Positions 61,299 to 64,000 of a stretch of DNA of 64,000 bases are shown here, piece by piece. How positions within the stretch are numbered: the first letter of the stretch is position 1; every line of letters begins with the position of its first letter. Origin of the DNA: Pseudarthrobacter sulfonivorans (GTDB taxonomy: Bacteria > Actinomycetota > Actinomycetes > Actinomycetales > Micrococcaceae); assembly GCF_001484605.1 (NCBI RefSeq), contig NZ_CP013747.1, positions 372,001-436,000 on the forward strand, in the 5' to 3' direction. The position numbers and the translations under genes are program-made. The notes under the pieces were generated by a model. That model searched no databases and was not told where the DNA came from. It worked only from the letters and a program-made list of their open reading frames with translations.

Positions 61299-62870
61299 TC
61301 ACAACAACCCCAATACAGTTGCCGCCTGGTACTCATGTCCGTCTTTCACGACTAGTCCAAGACTTAGCAAATGCTGTAATTCAAGGGGGTTCTCATTCGC
61401 TAATGAGCTAAAATCTTCAGGCGCGTCTATTAAAAGTTCCAGCATTATCGCTTCAATTGGGTAATAACGGCGAACGTAATTCATCATTTCATTTATGTTT
61501 CCAGCCACCGACCTCTTCCAATCATCAATGGTTCGGAGTACATCCGGCCGCGAAATTCTGCGCTGGAAAACGTCGACCGGAAGTTGCTGGACAGCGGCAG
61601 ACGCAAGACTCCGGTAGAGAAAAGCGTGGCCTCCAGTTGCCTCGAAGAAACTTTCAAGAGCCGCCGGCTCGATCTGAATACCCATCCTCCCTCCCACGGA
61701 TGTCGCAAGTTCGTCGGCTTCATGACGGTCGAAGGGGGCCAAGAAATGTGTTTTGGCCCACGAGAAAAGCGGATTTGGTCGGCCGAAGAGTCGACCATTC
61801 TCGACAATTGCGCTGGTCAGGCCAGACAAGATGAAAGTGAAGTTCCGGTTTTCCTGCACTAAGCTTCGTAGTGCTCCCAAGAACTGGGATACCGACGTCA
61901 TATCCCCCTCGCTAATGTCAATACGATCCGACGGCGTCAAGTATTCGATTTCATCGAGAAGCAAAACGATGCTTACGCCACTCTTCTCCAGCGTGCGGAG
62001 AACGCTTTGCATGGCACGACGGAAGTCTGAAATATCTGCATCACCCCTGAGTTGGCTCAAGGGGCGATGATTTAGATTTCGGTTCTTAAGAACCTCAATC
62101 AGATCGAAGCGAAGGTCTTTAATTAGACTTGGAATGGGATCATCGGGAGGTGAAGGAAGGCTCTCCAAGTCTCGGAGGACGACCACTCTGTTTTCGGTAG
62201 AGATATCATCAGCCAACTGAGTTAAGACGCTAGTTTTCCCAGCTTTTCTGAGGCCAAAAAGCCCAGCAACACGCTGATTACTAACGTCGTCCCGAAGGGC
62301 TTGCATCAATTGGCGTCGGCCGAAGAATCGATCCCCACGAACGGGCGTGGACTCGTAAAAGAGATCCCTAGCGTATATGTAGTCGCGGAGTAGCGACACC
62401 AGTGACACAGGGTCTGTGTCGTCAATGCTTGCAAGTGGTATCGCTAAGAAACCGCCTCGGGACCAGTCATCGAGCTTTTGTCGCGCCCTCGGATCAGGGG
62501 ACCAGACGAACACTATGTCCGGAGTAACATCACGTTTGAGTTTTCCGATAGCACTCCTCGCAGCCTCCAACTCCCTGATTTGAAGGTCGGCATACGGGCT
62601 ATAGAAGACCATAACCTCCCGAGTGAGGCCAAAGGCGGCCTCAATGGCTCCACTGAACCGAACCAAAGAGAGGCTGCACTGGTATAGGCCGCTGACGGAA
62701 CATCTCTGGGCGTGAACCATCTGCGAACCCAACTCAGCAAAGGCTTTCCGATGCTGACGGACGATCGGAAACCTGGACTCTAGATCAGCTATATGAAGAC
62801 GCAAGTTGTCGTTAGAAGGGGGCCGGACAGCGCCAGCACGCCACCCACTCGACATCGGCACCGTGGACAT
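61299..62870 (-). CDS. P-loop (AAA/STAND-like) ATPase paired with the HEPN gene
   Basis: A 523-residue protein. Residues 1-170 form an unrecognised alpha/beta domain with EVMVFYSPYADLQIRELEAA and DIVFVWSPDPRARQKLDDWS. Then RGDRFFGRRQLMQALRDDVS leads into Walker A GLRKAGKTSVL (near 210), Walker B VLLLDEIEYL (near 305) and ILSGLTSAIVENG, as in archaeal-ATPase/STAND-type regulators. A helical C-terminus with winged-helix feel (LANENPLELQHLLSLGLVVK) follows. GC is lower than around it. ATG start at 62870 is the first in frame. Its stop overlaps the HEPN gene start (ATGA). Likely the sensor or switch of a two-gene toxin-type system. Confidence 0.75.
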   Translation of the reverse strand: MSTVPMSSGWRAGAVRPPSNDNLRLHIADLESRFPIVRQHRKAFAELGSQMVHAQRCSVSGLYQCSLSLVRFSGAIEAAFGLTREVMVFYSPYADLQIRELEAARSAIGKLKRDVTPDIVFVWSPDPRARQKLDDWSRGGFLAIPLASIDDTDPVSLVSLLRDYIYARDLFYESTPVRGDRFFGRRQLMQALRDDVSNQRVAGLFGLRKAGKTSVLTQLADDISTENRVVVLRDLESLPSPPDDPIPSLIKDLRFDLIEVLKNRNLNHRPLSQLRGDADISDFRRAMQSVLRTLEKSGVSIVLLLDEIEYLTPSDRIDISEGDMTSVSQFLGALRSLVQENRNFTFILSGLTSAIVENGRLFGRPNPLFSWAKTHFLAPFDRHEADELATSVGGRMGIQIEPAALESFFEATGGHAFLYRSLASAAVQQLPVDVFQRRISRPDVLRTIDDWKRSVAGNINEMMNYVRRYYPIEAIMLELLIDAPEDFSSLANENPLELQHLLSLGLVVKDGHEYQAATVLGLL

Positions 62871-63455
62871 GCTACTCCCATCACAAGATCAACTCCCCAC
62901 GACGTTACACGCTTAGTGCTGAGACTCCTTTACGTGGGGCAAGCCGCCTGCACACGAAGAGTCATCTGCCTATCGGTGGTCAAATTCCAGTAGGTCCAGT
63001 GAGCCTCCTCTTCCTTGGACCGGACTCGCCCTCCACACTGGCCGTCTATTTGTTGGGCCGCGAGGTAATCTGCACCACGGCTGGCAAGCTGCCTTCGAAA
63101 TGAGCGGTGTCGGAAAGACCGGCCTGGCAACCGTCGCACTGGTGGGATTCGTACCTGGGTTGTGACGCGACCCGGGGCTTCGGAGGCCCGGACAAGCCCT
63201 CCGGTCAAAAAGATCGGGGTATACACGGGCACCGTGGTCGAGGCTCCAAGGCTCTACCAGGTCACAGCCGACGGGGACTGCTCCGCGACCCTGAAGTAGT
63301 GTTCAGATGGCGCCAGGCCCGAGGCAAATGAAGCCAGCAGAGCGTCCAACCATGGTTAACGAAAGTGAGTTCGCGCAACGTCCAGACCTGGTCATGTCCG
63401 GAACGAGCAAGCGCCCGATGAACTTCCAAGCGAACTACGCCACCTAGGAGTTCCA
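62871..63455. other. Gap of about 585 bases, no gene seen
   Basis: Contains the promoter side of the ATPase gene and short open stretches around 63010-63300 on the plus strand (LFLGPDSPSTLAVYLLGREV and PPVKKIGVYTGTVVEAP) that lie in one frame but are interrupted by a stop or need a shift to join. They may be remains of a lost gene. No start signal or family was recognised. Confidence 0.4.
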
Positions 63456-63731
63456 ATGGACCTTGAGTTTTACGAGCCAGCCGAGGCAGCGGCCCTCATG
63501 CGGTGCACCGAAGCCTGGCTTCGGGAAGGCGCAGCCAGCGGCCGGTTCCCGCACGCCTGCTGGGGCAAAGGAAAGATCATCTTCACCTCAGAGCACATCG
63601 CGGAAATTGCCCGTCTGCGAGAGGTCCCGGTCCACACCGGTTCAACGCAGCAGGAACGGTTGATCGGCACGAGGGCACGGCGGCGTCTCTCGCCGCTCGG
63701 CTACCAGCAACCCCGATCACAGCAGGCATGA
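63456..63731 (+). CDS. Excisionase-like helix-turn-helix protein
   Basis: A 91-residue protein; ATG follows AGGAG. YEPAEAAALMRCTEAWLREG with AASGRFPHACWGKGKIIFTS and EHIAEIARL is the MerR-like winged helix of excisionase/HTH_17 proteins. It is convergent with the integrase gene eight bases away, the usual pairing of xis and int in actinobacterial elements. Confidence 0.8.
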   Translation: MDLEFYEPAEAAALMRCTEAWLREGAASGRFPHACWGKGKIIFTSEHIAEIARLREVPVHTGSTQQERLIGTRARRRLSPLGYQQPRSQQA

Positions 63732-63739
63732 CTCCCGTG

Positions 63740-64000
63740 TCAGCGCACGAATCCGGTGATCGACCGCTCGGTGGCATCAGCACCGGCCTGCAGTGCTTCC
63801 GGCATCAGATGGCCATAGACCTGCTCAGTAGTCCGGGTTGAGGCATGGCCAAGGCGTCGCGAGATCGTGAACAACGAGACACCGTCCTGGATCAGCCAGG
63901 ACGCATGCGTGTGCCGGAGGTCGTGGATGCGCGGGGACTTCTTCAGCCCTTGAGCTTTCGCCGCCCTCACGGCCGGAACCCAGTAATGATGCCAAAATAG
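63740..64000 (-). CDS. int: Tyrosine recombinase/integrase, C-terminal part (runs off the window end)
   Basis: The last 86 or so residues are present. SPRIHDLRHTHASWLIQDGV has the second catalytic Arg (RHTH box), TISRRLGHASTRTTEQVYGH holds the last His and the nucleophilic Tyr, all intact. The frame is open to the window edge, so the start is outside. It integrates or excises the element, or resolves a plasmid dimer. No attachment site can be seen in the window. Confidence 0.92.
   Translation of the reverse strand, partial: LFWHHYWVPAVRAAKAQGLKKSPRIHDLRHTHASWLIQDGVSLFTISRRLGHASTRTTEQVYGHLMPEALQAGADATERSITGFVR

Larger units (their letters stand above)
59011..61302 (-). pseudogene. Swt1/HEPN-domain protein gene split by an IS630 element
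   Basis: The 5' part (61302 to 60563) encodes 247 residues and the 3' part (59412 to 59011) 133 residues. Joining them at the duplicated TA restores one frame (APATSLAEVTRALWYIERKI), total about 380 residues. The N-terminal part shows LIVTDLERCVETAGDVLGEV and AVCLLSRAPRLSYRPVPGSS, like the Walker B and sensor region of a P-loop protein that lacks a Walker A. The C-terminal part is HEPN-like of Swt1 type: LTLGELMDLV and VPVRNRLAHVRM with RNRLAH as the Rx4-6H-type active motif. ATG overlaps the stop of the upstream ATPase gene by four bases. HEPN domains are usually RNases in conflict systems; here the toxin half is disconnected. Confidence 0.75.

Noticed and set aside
1..64000. CRISPR arrays, tRNA or rRNA genes, riboswitches
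   Set aside because: No regularly spaced repeat series, no tRNA-like cloverleaf and no rRNA segment were recognised by eye; a covariance-model scan could still find a diverged tRNA.

Overview
The window looks like accessory DNA of a high-GC actinobacterium, most likely a soil Micrococcaceae of the Arthrobacter/Paenarthrobacter/Pseudarthrobacter type. That is an inference from GC-rich codon use, SCO6880-type conjugation proteins, EspR-like regulators and DUF4192/DUF4913 proteins. It carries a relaxase, a type IV secretion gene set, an SSB, an antirestriction-like protein and, at the right edge, an excisionase and a tyrosine integrase. It is therefore part of a conjugative plasmid or an integrative conjugative element. 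No replication initiator, parA, tRNA, rRNA or CRISPR array was recognised.

Left third (1-30 kb), catabolic cargo. 1-5.3 kb: the end of a fumarylacetoacetate hydrolase, an SCP2-type thiolase with a small partner gene, a TetR regulator, a cytochrome P450 and an SDR. 5.5-12.5 kb is a gene graveyard: frameshifted alcohol dehydrogenase and aldo/keto reductase, truncated acyl-CoA synthetase, alpha/beta hydrolase, thiolase and MaoC fragments. One intact glycogen-debranching-type glycosidase sits inside it. 12.7-17.9 kb is a second set: a MerR regulator with a dyad-spaced promoter, a GH3 beta-glucosidase, a crotonase-fold protein, a DUF1330 protein and a Gfo/Idh/MocA dehydrogenase. 18.4-29.8 kb is a complete sugar or polyol operon: a divergent SorC regulator, RbsABC-like importer, SIS isomerase, FGGY kinase, a fused epimerase/polyol dehydrogenase, two more dehydrogenases and an inositol-monophosphatase-like phosphatase.

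Middle and right (30-64 kb), mobility and conflict genes. A decayed duplicate of a DUF4192 gene precedes the intact copy, an NrdH-like redoxin and the MobF relaxase/helicase. Right behind the relaxase is a three-gene cassette of lower GC (nuclease-like protein, middle component, Rad50-like ABC ATPase) that fits an ABC-three-component conflict system. From 57.0 kb down to 45.4 kb the minus strand carries a sigma-like regulator, the T4SS genes (TcpC-like, NlpC/P60, small membrane subunit, VirB6, SCO6880, VirB4, VirD4), DUF4913, ArdC and SSB. After these comes an EspR-like/7TM/HEXXH-peptidase module preceded by a perfect 32-bp palindrome.

At 59.0-62.9 kb lies a two-gene minus-strand operon: a P-loop ATPase and a protein with a C-terminal Swt1/HEPN-like domain. 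The second gene is split by an IS630 element with clean TA duplication, and removing the element restores one open frame. This ATPase/HEPN pair and the ABC cassette are the best candidates for an undescribed or little-described defence system. All family assignments were made by reading the sequence; no database search was run.
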